From: Streptomyces althioticus
GTDB taxonomy: Bacteria > Actinomycetota > Actinomycetes > Streptomycetales > Streptomycetaceae
Assembly (NCBI GenBank): GCA_014649355.1
Contig: BMSW01000017.1
Location: 62,001-126,000 of the forward strand
DNA: 64,000 bases
Direction: 5' to 3'
Made by a program: the position numbers and the translations under genes. Each line of letters starts with the position of its first letter. Positions within the stretch are counted from its first letter, which is position 1. The notes under the pieces are model-generated. The model searched no databases. It was not told the origin of the DNA and worked only from the letters and a program-made list of their open reading frames with translations. Below, in pieces: positions 1 to 12,062 of this stretch.

Positions 1-725
1 CCGCTGATGTCCAACTTCACCGACGTGGACGCGCTGGCCGCCGAACCGGGCGTCGTGGTGCGGTTCGTGGACCGGCCGGACGAACTCGCCGACGCCGACC
101 TCGTGGTCGTGCCCGGCACCCGCGGCACCGTGAAGGCGCTGCGCTGGCTGCGCGAGCGGGGGCTGGCGGACGCGCTGGTGCGGCGGGCCGCCGAGGGACG
201 CCCGCTGCTCGGCATCTGCGGCGGTTTCCAGCTGCTCGGCGAGCACATCGAGGACGACGTGGAGAGCCGCGCGGGCCATGTGGACGGGCTCGGCGTGCTG
301 CCCGTAAGGGTGCGGTTCGCCCGCGGGAAGACCCTGGCCCGCCCCGTCGGCGAGGCCCTCGGGGAGCGCGTCGAGGGCTACGAGATCCATCACGGGGTCG
401 CCGAGGTACTGGGCGGCGACCCGTTCATCTCCGATGACCATGGACACAGCCTGGACGGCTGCCGGGTCGGCGGCACCTGGGGCACGCACTGGCACGGTGC
501 GCTGGAGTCGGACGGGTTCCGGCGGGCGTTCCTGCGCGCGGTCGCCGATCGCGCGGGGCGCCGTTTCGTGCCGGCCCCCGGCACCTCCTTCGCCGCGCTG
601 CGCGAGGAGCAGCTCGACCGGCTCGGCGACCTGATCGAACAGCACGCGGACACCGACGCGCTGTGGCGGCTCATCGAGTCCGGCGCGCCACGAGGACTGC
701 CCTTCATTCCACCGGGAGCGCCCGC

Positions 726-729
<4 letters not shown>
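1..729 (+). CDS. cobQ: Cobyric acid synthase, C-terminal part (cut by window edge)
   Basis: CobQ amidates side chains b, d, e and g of adenosylcobyrinic acid a,c-diamide, using glutamine and ATP in the cytoplasm. The reading frame is open from base 1, so the start and the N-terminal P-loop ATPase domain lie outside the window. What remains is the class I glutamine amidotransferase domain. The nucleophile Cys sits in LLGICGGFQLLG (about codon 73 from base 1), and YEIHHG and GTHWHG supply the histidine region. The LSNFTD-like opening typical of the linker is present as MSNFTDVDAL. The stop overlaps the cobN start (ATGA), so the two are translationally coupled. The identification is firm; only completeness is missing. 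Confidence 0.93.
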
Positions 730-4387
<3,658 letters not shown>

Positions 4388-4391
<4 letters not shown>

Positions 4392-6379
4392 CCACCCCCT
4401 TTCCTTTCACGGCCGTCGTGGGCCAGGACGACCTGCGGCTCGCGCTGCTGCTGAACGCGGTGTCGCCGTCCGTCGGCGGTGTGCTGGTGCGCGGTGAGAA
4501 GGGCACCGCGAAGAGCACCGCCGTGCGTGCGCTGACCTCGCTGCTGCCGGAGGTCGCGGTGGTGCCCGGCTGCCGGTTCTCCTGCGACCCCGCCTCGCCC
4601 GACTCCGGGTGCCCGGACGGGCCGCACGACGGCGGGGGCGGCGGTGCGTCCCGTCCCGCGCGGATGGTGGAGCTGCCCGTCGGCGCCTCCGAGGACCGGC
4701 TGGTCGGCGCGCTCGACATCGAACGGGCGCTGGCCGAGGGCGTGAAGGCGTTCGAACCCGGTCTGCTGGCCGCCGCGCACCGGGGCATTCTGTACGTGGA
4801 CGAGGTGAATCTCCTCCATGACCATCTGGTCGACCTGCTGCTGGACGCGGCGGCGATGGGCGCTTCGTACGTGGAGCGCGAGGGCGTGTCCGTGCGGCAC
4901 GCGGCGCGGTTCCTGCTCGTCGGGACGATGAACCCGGAAGAGGGCGAGCTGCGGCCGCAGCTGCTCGACCGGTTCGGGCTGACCGTCGAGGTCTCCGCCT
5001 CCCGGGAGCCGGACCAGCGGGTCGAGGTCGTCCGGCGGCGGCTGGCGTACGACGACGATCCCGCCGGGTTCGCCGCACGGTGGGCCGACGAGGAGGGCGC
5101 CGTACGGCAGCGGATCGTCGCGGCGCGGGAGTTGCTGCCGTCGGTGCGGCTGGGGGACGGCGCGCTGCGGCAGATCGCGGCGACGTGCGCCGCGTTCGAG
5201 GTGGACGGTATGCGGGCCGACATCGTGATGGCGCGGACGGCGAGCGCGCTGGCCGCGTGGGCCGGGCGGACGGACGTGCTGGCGGAGGACGTGCGGCAGG
5301 CCGCGCTGCTGGCCCTCCCCCACCGTCGGCGGCGCAATCCGTTCGACGCGCCGGGGCTGGACGAGGACAAGCTCGACGAGACGCTGGAGGAGTTCTCCGG
5401 GGACGACGACCCCGACCCGGACGGGGACGGCGGTGGCCCCGGCGGGGGCGGTGGCCGGCCGCAGCCGGACGAGGGGCCGGCGGGGGACGGCGCCGACGCC
5501 GCCCGTCCCGCGGAGGGGGAGGGCGAGCCCGCGCCCGGCGGGGCCGGGGAGCAGTCGCCCGTGCGGGCGGCGGAGCCCTTCCGCGCCAAGGTGCTGAGCG
5601 TCCCCGGGATCGGTGAGGGGGTCGCCGGGCGGCGGTCGCGGGCGCGGACCGAGCACGGGAGGACGACGGGTGCGCGCCGGCCTCAGGGGACCCTGACCAA
5701 GCTGCACCTGGCGGCGACCGTGCAGGCGGCGGCTCCGCACCAGCGGGCCCGGGGCCGGTCGGGACGCGGTCTCGTGGTGCGCCGGGACGATCTGCGGCAG
5801 GCGACCAGGGAGGGCCGCGAGGGGAACCTCGTGCTGTTCGTCGTGGACGCCTCGGGGTCGATGGCCGCGCGGCAGCGGATGAGCGCCGTCAAGGGTGCCG
5901 TGCTGTCGCTGCTGCTCGACGCCTACCAGCGGCGGGACAAGGTCGGCCTGGTGACCTTCCGCGGGTCGGCGGCGGATGTCGCGCTGCCGCCCACGTCGTC
6001 GGTGGACGCGGCGGCGGCCCGGCTGGAGTCGCTGCCGACCGGCGGGCGTACCCCGCTGGCGGCGGGACTGCTCAAGGCGCACGACGTGCTGCGGGTGGAG
6101 CGGCTGCGGGATCCCGCGCGGCGGGCGCTGGTCGTCGTGGTGACGGACGGGCGGGCCACGGGTGGCCCCGAGCCGGTCGCGATGGCGTCGCGGGCGGCGC
6201 GGCTGTTCGCGGCGGACGGCATCGCCTCCGTGGTCGTGGACTGCGAGTCGGGGCCGGTGCGGCTCGGGCTGGCCGGACGGCTCGCCGGTGAGCTGGGCGG
6301 GACCGCCGTGACGTTGGACGAGCTGCGGGCGGACAGCATCGCCGGGCTGGTCAAGGACGTGCAGAGGAGGGCCGCCTGA
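4388..6379 (+). CDS. Cobaltochelatase AAA-vWA subunit (fused ChlI/ChlD type)
   Basis: This 663-aa protein joins a BchI/ChlI-like AAA ATPase to a ChlD-like von Willebrand A domain and probably powers CobN, replacing separate CobS and CobT. The Walker A motif GEKGTAKS is at residues 36-43, and ILYVDEVNLL gives Walker B. A Gly/Asp/Pro-rich acidic linker covers about residues 337-391. The vWA MIDAS motif DASGS starts at residue 487. The GTG start at 4388 overlaps the cobN stop. Family members are often annotated as putative magnesium chelatase, but with no chlorophyll genes and cobN next door a cobalt role is the sensible reading. Confidence 0.92.
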
Positions 6380-6978
6380 TGCCGCAGGGGCAGCCGAGTG
6401 TCGTGCCCGACGACGGTCTGACGACACGGCAGCGGCGGAACCGGCCGCTCGTCGTCGTCCACACGGGCGTCGGCAAGGGGAAGTCGACCGCCGCGTTCGG
6501 GCTGGCGTTGCGCGCCTGGAACCAGGGGTGGCCGATCGGGGTGTTCCAGTTCGTCAAGTCGGCGAAGTGGAAGGTCGGCGAGGAGCGGGCGCTGCGGGTG
6601 CTCGGGGACTCCGGCGAGGGCGGGTCCGTCGCCTGGCACAAGATGGGCGAGGGCTGGTCCTGGGTGCAGCGCGACGCCCAGCTGGACAACGAGGAGAAGG
6701 CCCGCGAGGGCTGGGAGCAGGTCAAGCGGGACCTGGCCGCCGAGACGTACCGGCTGTACGTGCTGGACGAGTTCGCCTACCCGATGCACTGGGGCTGGGT
6801 CGACACCGCCGAGGTGGTGTCCGTGCTGCGGGAGCGGCCCGGGACGCAGCATGTGGTGATCACGGGGCGCAACGCGCCGGCGGAGCTGGTCGACTGCGCC
6901 GATCTGGTGACCGACATGTCCAAGGTGAAGCACCCGATGGACGTCGGGCAGAAGGGGCAGAGGGGGATCGAGTGGTGA
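6379..6978 (+). CDS. cobO: Cob(I)yrinic acid a,c-diamide adenosyltransferase
   Basis: CobO transfers the 5'-deoxyadenosyl group from ATP to the cobalt of reduced corrinoids. At 199 aa it has the usual CobO/CobA (BtuR) length. The unusual P-loop of this family is visible as GVGKGKST at residues 30-37, and the conserved YRLYVLDEFAYPMHWGW block holds the second nucleotide-binding segment. The start overlaps the preceding stop by one base (TGATG) and the stop overlaps the start of the next gene, so it belongs to the same coupled operon. Confidence 0.96.
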   Translation: MPQGQPSVVPDDGLTTRQRRNRPLVVVHTGVGKGKSTAAFGLALRAWNQGWPIGVFQFVKSAKWKVGEERALRVLGDSGEGGSVAWHKMGEGWSWVQRDAQLDNEEKAREGWEQVKRDLAAETYRLYVLDEFAYPMHWGWVDTAEVVSVLRERPGTQHVVITGRNAPAELVDCADLVTDMSKVKHPMDVGQKGQRGIEW

Positions 6979-8441
6979 CGGGGGCCGTGGGCTCCGTCGG
7001 GTCCGTTCCCCGGCTGGTCGTCGCCGCGCCCGCGTCGGGGAGCGGGAAGACCACCGTCGCCACGGGGCTGATGGCCGCGTGGTCCGCGCGCGGCATGGCC
7101 GTGTCGCCGCACAAGGTGGGGCCCGACTACATCGATCCCGGGTATCACGCGCTCGCCACGGGGCGGGTGGGGCGGAATCTCGACGCGTACCTGTGCGGGG
7201 CCGAGCTGGTGGCTCCCCTGTTCGCGCACGGCGCGCGGGGGTGCGACATCGCCGTCGTCGAGGGCGTGATGGGCCTGTTCGACGGGGCCTCCGGGGAGGG
7301 GGAGCTGGCGTCCACCGCGCAGGTGGCGAAGCTGCTGCGGGCGCCGGTGGTGCTGGTGGTCGACGCGTCGGCGCAGGCCCGGTCGGTGGCCGCGTTGGTG
7401 CACGGGTTCGTGAGCTTCGATCCGGAGGTCCGGGTCGGGGGCGTGATTCTCAACAAGGTCGCTTCGGACCGGCACGAGGCTGTGCTGCGGGAGGCGTTGG
7501 AGGCGACCGGGGTGCCTGTGCTGGGGGTGTTGCGACGGGGGGCGGTTGTCGAGACTCCGTCTCGGCATCTGGGGCTTGTGCCTGTGGCCGAGCGGGCGGC
7601 TGACGCCGTTGCCGCTGTGGAGGCGATGGGGGCGATGGTCGCGGAGGGGTGTGATCTGGCCGGGCTTGTCGCCCTCGCTTCCAGTGCGGGGCCTCTCGTC
7701 GGTGCGGCTTGGGATGCGGATGAGGCGCTTGTCTCTTCGCCCCCGCCGCCCCTTCCCTTCCCGTCCCTGGGGGCTGCGCCCCCAGACCCCCCTGTCGGCC
7801 CTGACGGGCCTCGTCCTCAAACGCCGGACGGGCTGGAACGCGCTGTCGTCGCCCTCGCCGGCGGAGCCGCGTTCTCCTTCTCCTACGCCGAGCACGCCGA
7901 GTTGTTGACCTCCGCCGGGGCGGAGGTCGTGACCTTTGATCCGTTGCGGGACGAGGAGTTGCCCGAGGGGACTGCCGGGCTGGTCATCGGTGGGGGTTTT
8001 CCCGAGGTGTACGCCGCCGAGTTGTCCGCCAACGAACGGCTCAGGAAGGCCGTCGCCGCCCTGGCGGAGCGTGGCGCTCCCGTCGCCGCCGAGTGTGCCG
8101 GGCTGCTGTATCTGTGCCGGGAGTTGGACGGGATGCCCATGTGCGGCGTGCTGGACGCCTCCGCGCGGATGTCGGAGCGGCTGACGCTCGGGTACCGGGA
8201 TGCCGTGGCCGTGAGTGACGGCGTGCTGGCCGTCGCGGGGACGCGGATGCGGGGGCACGAGTTCCATCGGACGGTCGTCGAGCCGGGGGCCGGGGCCTCC
8301 CCCGCCTGGGGGGTGCGTGTGCCCGAGCGGCGGGTCGAGGGGTTCGTCGAAGGCGGCGTGCACGCCAGTTATCTGCACACCCACTGGGCGTCGGCGCCCG
8401 GTGTCGCCCGTCGGTTCGTGGAGAGGTGCCGGACGTCATGA
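6975..8441 (+). CDS. cobB: Cobyrinic acid a,c-diamide synthase
   Basis: CobB amidates carboxylates a and c of (hydrogeno)cobyrinic acid with glutamine and ATP. The 488-aa protein has an N-terminal dethiobiotin-synthetase-like ATPase domain (P-loop SGSGKTT, residues 21-27; HKVGPDYIDPGYH) and a C-terminal glutamine amidotransferase domain with Cys374 in AECAGLLYL. Between them, about residues 252-288 form a Pro-rich linker written by a dispersed Streptomyces repeat (listed separately). GTG at 6975 overlaps the cobO stop; GTG at 6972 is an equally possible start one codon upstream. Codon use around 7500-7900 is looser than in neighbouring genes, with more T-ending codons. Confidence 0.95.
   Translation: MTGAVGSVGSVPRLVVAAPASGSGKTTVATGLMAAWSARGMAVSPHKVGPDYIDPGYHALATGRVGRNLDAYLCGAELVAPLFAHGARGCDIAVVEGVMGLFDGASGEGELASTAQVAKLLRAPVVLVVDASAQARSVAALVHGFVSFDPEVRVGGVILNKVASDRHEAVLREALEATGVPVLGVLRRGAVVETPSRHLGLVPVAERAADAVAAVEAMGAMVAEGCDLAGLVALASSAGPLVGAAWDADEALVSSPPPPLPFPSLGAAPPDPPVGPDGPRPQTPDGLERAVVALAGGAAFSFSYAEHAELLTSAGAEVVTFDPLRDEELPEGTAGLVIGGGFPEVYAAELSANERLRKAVAALAERGAPVAAECAGLLYLCRELDGMPMCGVLDASARMSERLTLGYRDAVAVSDGVLAVAGTRMRGHEFHRTVVEPGAGASPAWGVRVPERRVEGFVEGGVHASYLHTHWASAPGVARRFVERCRTS
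7765..7832 (+). repeat. Dispersed Streptomyces repeat lying in frame inside cobB
   Basis: The stretch contains a perfect 8-bp hairpin (CTGGGGGC at 7767-7774, GCCCCCAG at 7778-7785). It is followed by GGCCCTGACGGGCC and by CCTCAAACGCCGGACGGGCT. I recognise this series as a repeat usually found between Streptomyces genes. Here it is read as coding sequence and forms the CobB interdomain linker without breaking the frame. Confidence 0.75.
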
Positions 8442-9169
8442 GCAGCAGGCTGACCGGGGTGGGCGTGGGGCCCGGGGACCCGGAACTGGTGACCGTCAAG
8501 GGGGTCGACGCGCTGCGGGCCGCCGAGGTCGTCGTCGTGCCCGTGATGGACACGGGTGAGCGGGGGCGGGCCGAGGCGACCGTGCTGCACTACGTGCCCG
8601 CGGAGAAAGTCGTCCGGGTGGTGTTCGCGCTGAACGAGCGGACGGACAGGAAGCGGCGGGAGGCCGCCTGGGACGCGGCCGGCGAGCGGGTCGCCCGGCT
8701 GCTGCGGGAGCGCGGCTCCGTCGCGTTCGCGACCATCGGGGATCCCAACGTCTATTCGACGTTCACCTATCTCGCGCAGACCGTCGGGGAGCTCGTGCCG
8801 GGGGTGGTGGTCGAGACCGTGCCCGGGATCACCGCCATGCAGGATCTCGCCGCCCGGTCCGGGGCCGTACTGACCGAGGGCACCGAGCCGCTGACGCTGG
8901 TCCCGGTCACCGCCGGGAGCGCCGTGCTCAAGGAGGCCCTCGCCGGGCCCGGCACCGTCGTCGCGTACAAGTTCGGGCGGCGGGCCGCTGAGGTCGCGGA
9001 GGTGTTGCGGGAGACCGGGCGGCTCGACGACGCGGTGTGGGGGTCCGCGCTGGGGCTGCCGGAGGAGTCCGTGCGGTCCGCGGCGGAGATGGACGGGACG
9101 CCGTTGCCGTATCTGTCGACGCTGATCGCGCCGCCCCGGCGTGCGGGCGGGCGGGGCGGGAAGCTGTGA
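8438..9169 (+). CDS. cobI: Precorrin-2 C20-methyltransferase
   Basis: CobI (CbiL) methylates C20 of precorrin-2 (or its cobalt form) with S-adenosylmethionine, giving precorrin-3A. The 243-aa protein has the tetrapyrrole methylase fold. It shows GVGPGDPELVTVKGVDAL at the N-terminus, FATIGDPNVYSTF in the middle and the VPGITAMQDLAA loop, which is specific to this methylase. ATG at 8438 overlaps the cobB stop; GTG at 8426 is in frame but deeper inside cobB. The gene ends 17 bp before the convergent ZIP transporter, which interrupts the operon. Confidence 0.95.
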   Translation: MSSRLTGVGVGPGDPELVTVKGVDALRAAEVVVVPVMDTGERGRAEATVLHYVPAEKVVRVVFALNERTDRKRREAAWDAAGERVARLLRERGSVAFATIGDPNVYSTFTYLAQTVGELVPGVVVETVPGITAMQDLAARSGAVLTEGTEPLTLVPVTAGSAVLKEALAGPGTVVAYKFGRRAAEVAEVLRETGRLDDAVWGSALGLPEESVRSAAEMDGTPLPYLSTLIAPPRRAGGRGGKL

Positions 9170-9186
9170 GGCGGAACGGCGGGCGG

Positions 9187-9915
9187 TCAGTGGGCGGCGC
9201 CCACGACCAGCCAGATGAACAGCACCCCGGCGACCGTGCACACCAGCGTGGAGCGGGCCGGGTGGGCGTGGTGCGCCTCGGGCAGGATCTCGGCCGCCGC
9301 GAGATAGAGCAGCGCGCCGCCGAACAGGCCGAGGTAGCCGCCGAGCAGCGGCTCCGGGATCGTGAAGAAGAGGGTGGAGGCGGCGCCGGCGACCGGTGCC
9401 ACGGCGTCCGCGACCAGCATGGCGAGGGCGCGGCGGCGGGCGTTGCCGTAGGCGTGGGTGAGTGTGTACGTGTTGAAGCCGTCGGCGAAGTCGTGGGCGA
9501 TCACGGCGACCGCGACGGCGGCGCCCATGCCGCCGCCGACCTGGAAGGCGGCGCCGATCGCCACGCCGTCCATCGCGCTGTGCCCGACCATCGCCGCCGC
9601 CGCGGTGAGGCCCACCTCGGGGGTGCGGCCGTGGTTCTCGGCCGCACCGTGCGCCGCCTGGCGGTGCGCGAGCAGCCGTTCCACCAGATGGGCCAGCAGG
9701 AACCCGCCCACGAAGAGCAGCAGGGCGGCCGGCACGCCGTACACCTCGGTGCCGGCGGCCTCCAGGGACTCCGGGAGGAGTTCCAGGCCGACCACGCCGA
9801 GCATCAGTCCGCCGGCCAGGCCCAGCACCAGGTGGCGGCGGTCGGTCACACGGTGTGCCGACCAGCCGCCGGCCAGCGTCATCAGGAACGCGCCCAGCGC
9901 GACGAGGAGCGCCAT
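9187..9915 (-). CDS. ZIP family divalent metal transporter
   Basis: This 242-aa membrane protein has the ZIP layout: several hydrophobic helices, a His-containing cytoplasmic loop (HLVERLLAHRQAAHGAAENH), and the helix pair with HSAMDGVAIG and HDFADGFNTY that forms the metal site. Such proteins import Zn2+, Fe2+ or other divalent ions. It lies on the opposite strand between cobI and cobM, so the intervening 96 bp before cobM must hold divergent promoters. Its position suggests, but does not prove, a role in supplying cobalt. ATG at 9915 is the natural start; the frame stays open far upstream across cobM, which is a composition artefact. Confidence 0.85.
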   Translation of the reverse strand: MALLVALGAFLMTLAGGWSAHRVTDRRHLVLGLAGGLMLGVVGLELLPESLEAAGTEVYGVPAALLLFVGGFLLAHLVERLLAHRQAAHGAAENHGRTPEVGLTAAAAMVGHSAMDGVAIGAAFQVGGGMGAAVAVAVIAHDFADGFNTYTLTHAYGNARRRALAMLVADAVAPVAGAASTLFFTIPEPLLGGYLGLFGGALLYLAAAEILPEAHHAHPARSTLVCTVAGVLFIWLVVGAAH

Positions 9916-10011
9916 GTGCTCTTCGTATCCGATCAGCGGTCGCTCGCGCACGCGTGACAGCCGCCCAGCCCCCTCCGACTTCCGACCACATCCAGGGAAG
10001 GACCTGTTTCC

Positions 10012-10830
10012 ATGGCCGACGCCCCCACCGGCAAGGTGACCTTCGTCGGGGCCGGTCCCGGCGCCGCCGATCTGCTGACGTTCCGCGGCGCGCGGGCCAT
10101 CGCCGAGGCGGACGTGGTGATCTGGGCCGCCAGTCTGGTGCAGGCGGAAATCCTGGAGCACGCACGCGAGGACGCGGAGATCCTCGACTCGGCGGCGATG
10201 TCGCTGGAGGACGTGGTGGCCGTCTACGCGCGGGCCCGTGACGAAGGACTGAGGGTCGCGCGGATCCACTCGGGTGACCCCGCGCTGTGGGGCGGCACGC
10301 AGGAGCAGGTCGACCGGTGCGCCGTTCTGGGCATCGCCACGGAGATCGTGCCGGGCGTGTCGTCCTTCTCGGCGGTGGCGGCGCTCGCGGGGCGGGAGCT
10401 GACGATCCCGGAGGTCGCGCAGTCGGTGATCCTCACCCGGCTGGGCGGCGGGAAGACGCCGATGCCGCCGGGTGAGGAGGTCCGGGAGTTCGCGCGGCAC
10501 GGCACCACGATGGCGGTGTTCCTGTCGGCGGCGCGCAGCGGCCAGCTGGTGCGGGAGCTGCTGGAGGGCGGCTATCCGACGTCGACGCCGGTGGTGGTGG
10601 CGTACCAGGCGACCTGGCCGGAGGAGCTGGTGGTGCGGTGCACGATCGGCACGCTGGAGGAGACCGTCAAGGAGCACAAGCTGTGGAAGCACACGTTGTT
10701 CCTGGTCGGCCCCGCCCTCGACGCGCACGGCACCCGCTCGCACCTGTACCACCCGGGGCACTTCCACGGCTTCCGCAAGGCCGACCCGCGGGCCCGCAGG
10801 GAGCTGCGGGAGCGGGGGGCGAGCACATGA
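10012..10830 (+). CDS. cobM: Precorrin-4 C11-methyltransferase
   Basis: CobM (CbiF) adds the methyl group at C11 of precorrin-4 using S-adenosylmethionine. The 272-aa tetrapyrrole methylase has the N-terminal FVGAGPGAADLLTFRGARAI motif, the RIHSGDPALWGG loop and VPGVSSFSAVAALAGREL, all typical of CobM. A clear ribosome site (AGGGAAGG) sits just ahead of the ATG. It opens the second cobalamin transcription unit; the short 96-bp upstream gap is too small for a full cobalamin riboswitch and I see none. Confidence 0.96.
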   Translation: MADAPTGKVTFVGAGPGAADLLTFRGARAIAEADVVIWAASLVQAEILEHAREDAEILDSAAMSLEDVVAVYARARDEGLRVARIHSGDPALWGGTQEQVDRCAVLGIATEIVPGVSSFSAVAALAGRELTIPEVAQSVILTRLGGGKTPMPPGEEVREFARHGTTMAVFLSAARSGQLVRELLEGGYPTSTPVVVAYQATWPEELVVRCTIGTLEETVKEHKLWKHTLFLVGPALDAHGTRSHLYHPGHFHGFRKADPRARRELRERGAST

Positions 10831-12062
10831 TCACGGTGGTGGGCACGGGCACGGGTGCGCCGGCCGGGGTCCCCGAGGTCGGGAAGGCCGCGCTCGTCGT
10901 CGGCGGGCGGCGGCACCTCGACGCCGTGGACGTGCCGGGAGGGGCCGAACGGGTCGTGCTGGGGCCGCTGGCGCCCGCACTCGACACCGTCGCGAGGTAC
11001 GTGGCGCAGGAGCGGCCGGTGGTGGTGCTGGCGTCGGGCGATCCCGGGTTCTTCGGGATCGTGCGGGCGCTGGCCGAGCGGTTCGGTCCCGAGCGGCTGG
11101 ACGTGCGGCCGGGGGTGTCGTCGGTCGCCGCCGCGTTCGCGCGGGCCGGGCTGCCGTGGGACGACGCCGTCGTGGTCAGCGCGCACGGGCGGGATCCGCG
11201 CACGGCGGTGAACGTGTGCCGGGCGCATCCGAAGGTCGCCGTGCTGACCGGGCCGGGCGCGGGACCCGCCGAGCTGGGGGCGGCGCTGCGCGGTGAGCGG
11301 CGCGTGCTGGTCGTCGCGTCGGCGCTCGGGGCGGCCGGGGAGTCGGTGGAGCGGGTGACGCCCGAGGAGGCGGCCGGCCGGGACTGGGGTGCCACGGTGA
11401 GCGTGGTGCTGTGCCTGGACGAGCAGCGGGCGCTGGGACCGGTGCGTACGGTCGCGGGTCTCGGGGAGGGCCCGGCCGGATGGGCGCTGCCGGAGGCGGA
11501 GTTCGCGCACCGGGACTCGATGATCACGAAGTTCGAGGTGCGGGCGCTGGCGCTGGCCCGGCTGGGGCCGCGCCCCGGCGACCTGGTGTGGGACGTCGGC
11601 GCAGGGTCGGGGTCGGTGGCCGTGGAGTGCGCGCGGCTCGGCGCGGCCGCCGTGGCCGTGGAGCGTGACGCGGACGGTGTGGAGCGGGTGCGGGCCAACG
11701 CCGCCGCGCACGGTGTCGGCGTGACGGTCGTGCACGGGGAGGCGCCCGGCGTGCTGGACGGGCTGGGCGACGACCCGGACGCCGTGTTCGTCGGGGGCGG
11801 GGGCCGGGAGCTGCCGGCGGTCGTCTCGGCGTGCGCGCGCCGGGCGCGGCGGACGGTCGTCGTGGCGATGGCCGCGCTGGACCGGGTGCCGGCCGCCCGT
11901 GCGGCGCTGACCGGCGCCGGACTGCTCTGCGACGGGGTGCTGCTGCAGTCGTCGCGGCTGGCGCCGCTGCCGGGGGACGTGACCCGGCTGGCGGCCACCA
12001 ATCCGGTTTTCCTGCTGTGGGGCGTCCGGCCCCCGGCGCACAGTGAAGGAGTCAGCGAGTGA
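10827..12062 (+). CDS. cobL: Precorrin-6Y C5,15-methyltransferase (decarboxylating), CbiE-CbiT fusion
   Basis: CobL methylates C5 and C15 and removes the acetate carboxyl at C12, giving precorrin-8X. The 411-aa protein joins a CbiE-like tetrapyrrole methylase (residues 1 to about 200, with VLASGDPGFFGIV and RPGVSSVAAAFARAG) to a CbiT-like Rossmann methylase (SAM motif DVGAGSGSVAVE at about residue 256). Fusion of the two activities is normal for CobL. The start overlaps the cobM stop (ATGA) and the stop overlaps the next start (GTGA). Confidence 0.95.
   Translation: MITVVGTGTGAPAGVPEVGKAALVVGGRRHLDAVDVPGGAERVVLGPLAPALDTVARYVAQERPVVVLASGDPGFFGIVRALAERFGPERLDVRPGVSSVAAAFARAGLPWDDAVVVSAHGRDPRTAVNVCRAHPKVAVLTGPGAGPAELGAALRGERRVLVVASALGAAGESVERVTPEEAAGRDWGATVSVVLCLDEQRALGPVRTVAGLGEGPAGWALPEAEFAHRDSMITKFEVRALALARLGPRPGDLVWDVGAGSGSVAVECARLGAAAVAVERDADGVERVRANAAAHGVGVTVVHGEAPGVLDGLGDDPDAVFVGGGGRELPAVVSACARRARRTVVVAMAALDRVPAARAALTGAGLLCDGVLLQSSRLAPLPGDVTRLAATNPVFLLWGVRPPAHSEGVSE

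Noticed and set aside
7700-7850. Frameshift or pseudogene in cobB at the repeat
   Set aside because: The frame stays open and both flanking domains are intact with their catalytic residues, so the repeat is a tolerated linker.
9916-10011. Cobalamin riboswitch upstream of cobM
   Set aside because: The gap is only 96 bp and I could not find the conserved B12-box arrangement. A riboswitch may exist ahead of the first cob gene outside the window.
9916-10767. Upstream extension of the ZIP transporter frame across cobM
   Set aside because: The extension is Arg/His-rich antisense of cobM; the membrane protein starts naturally at 9915.
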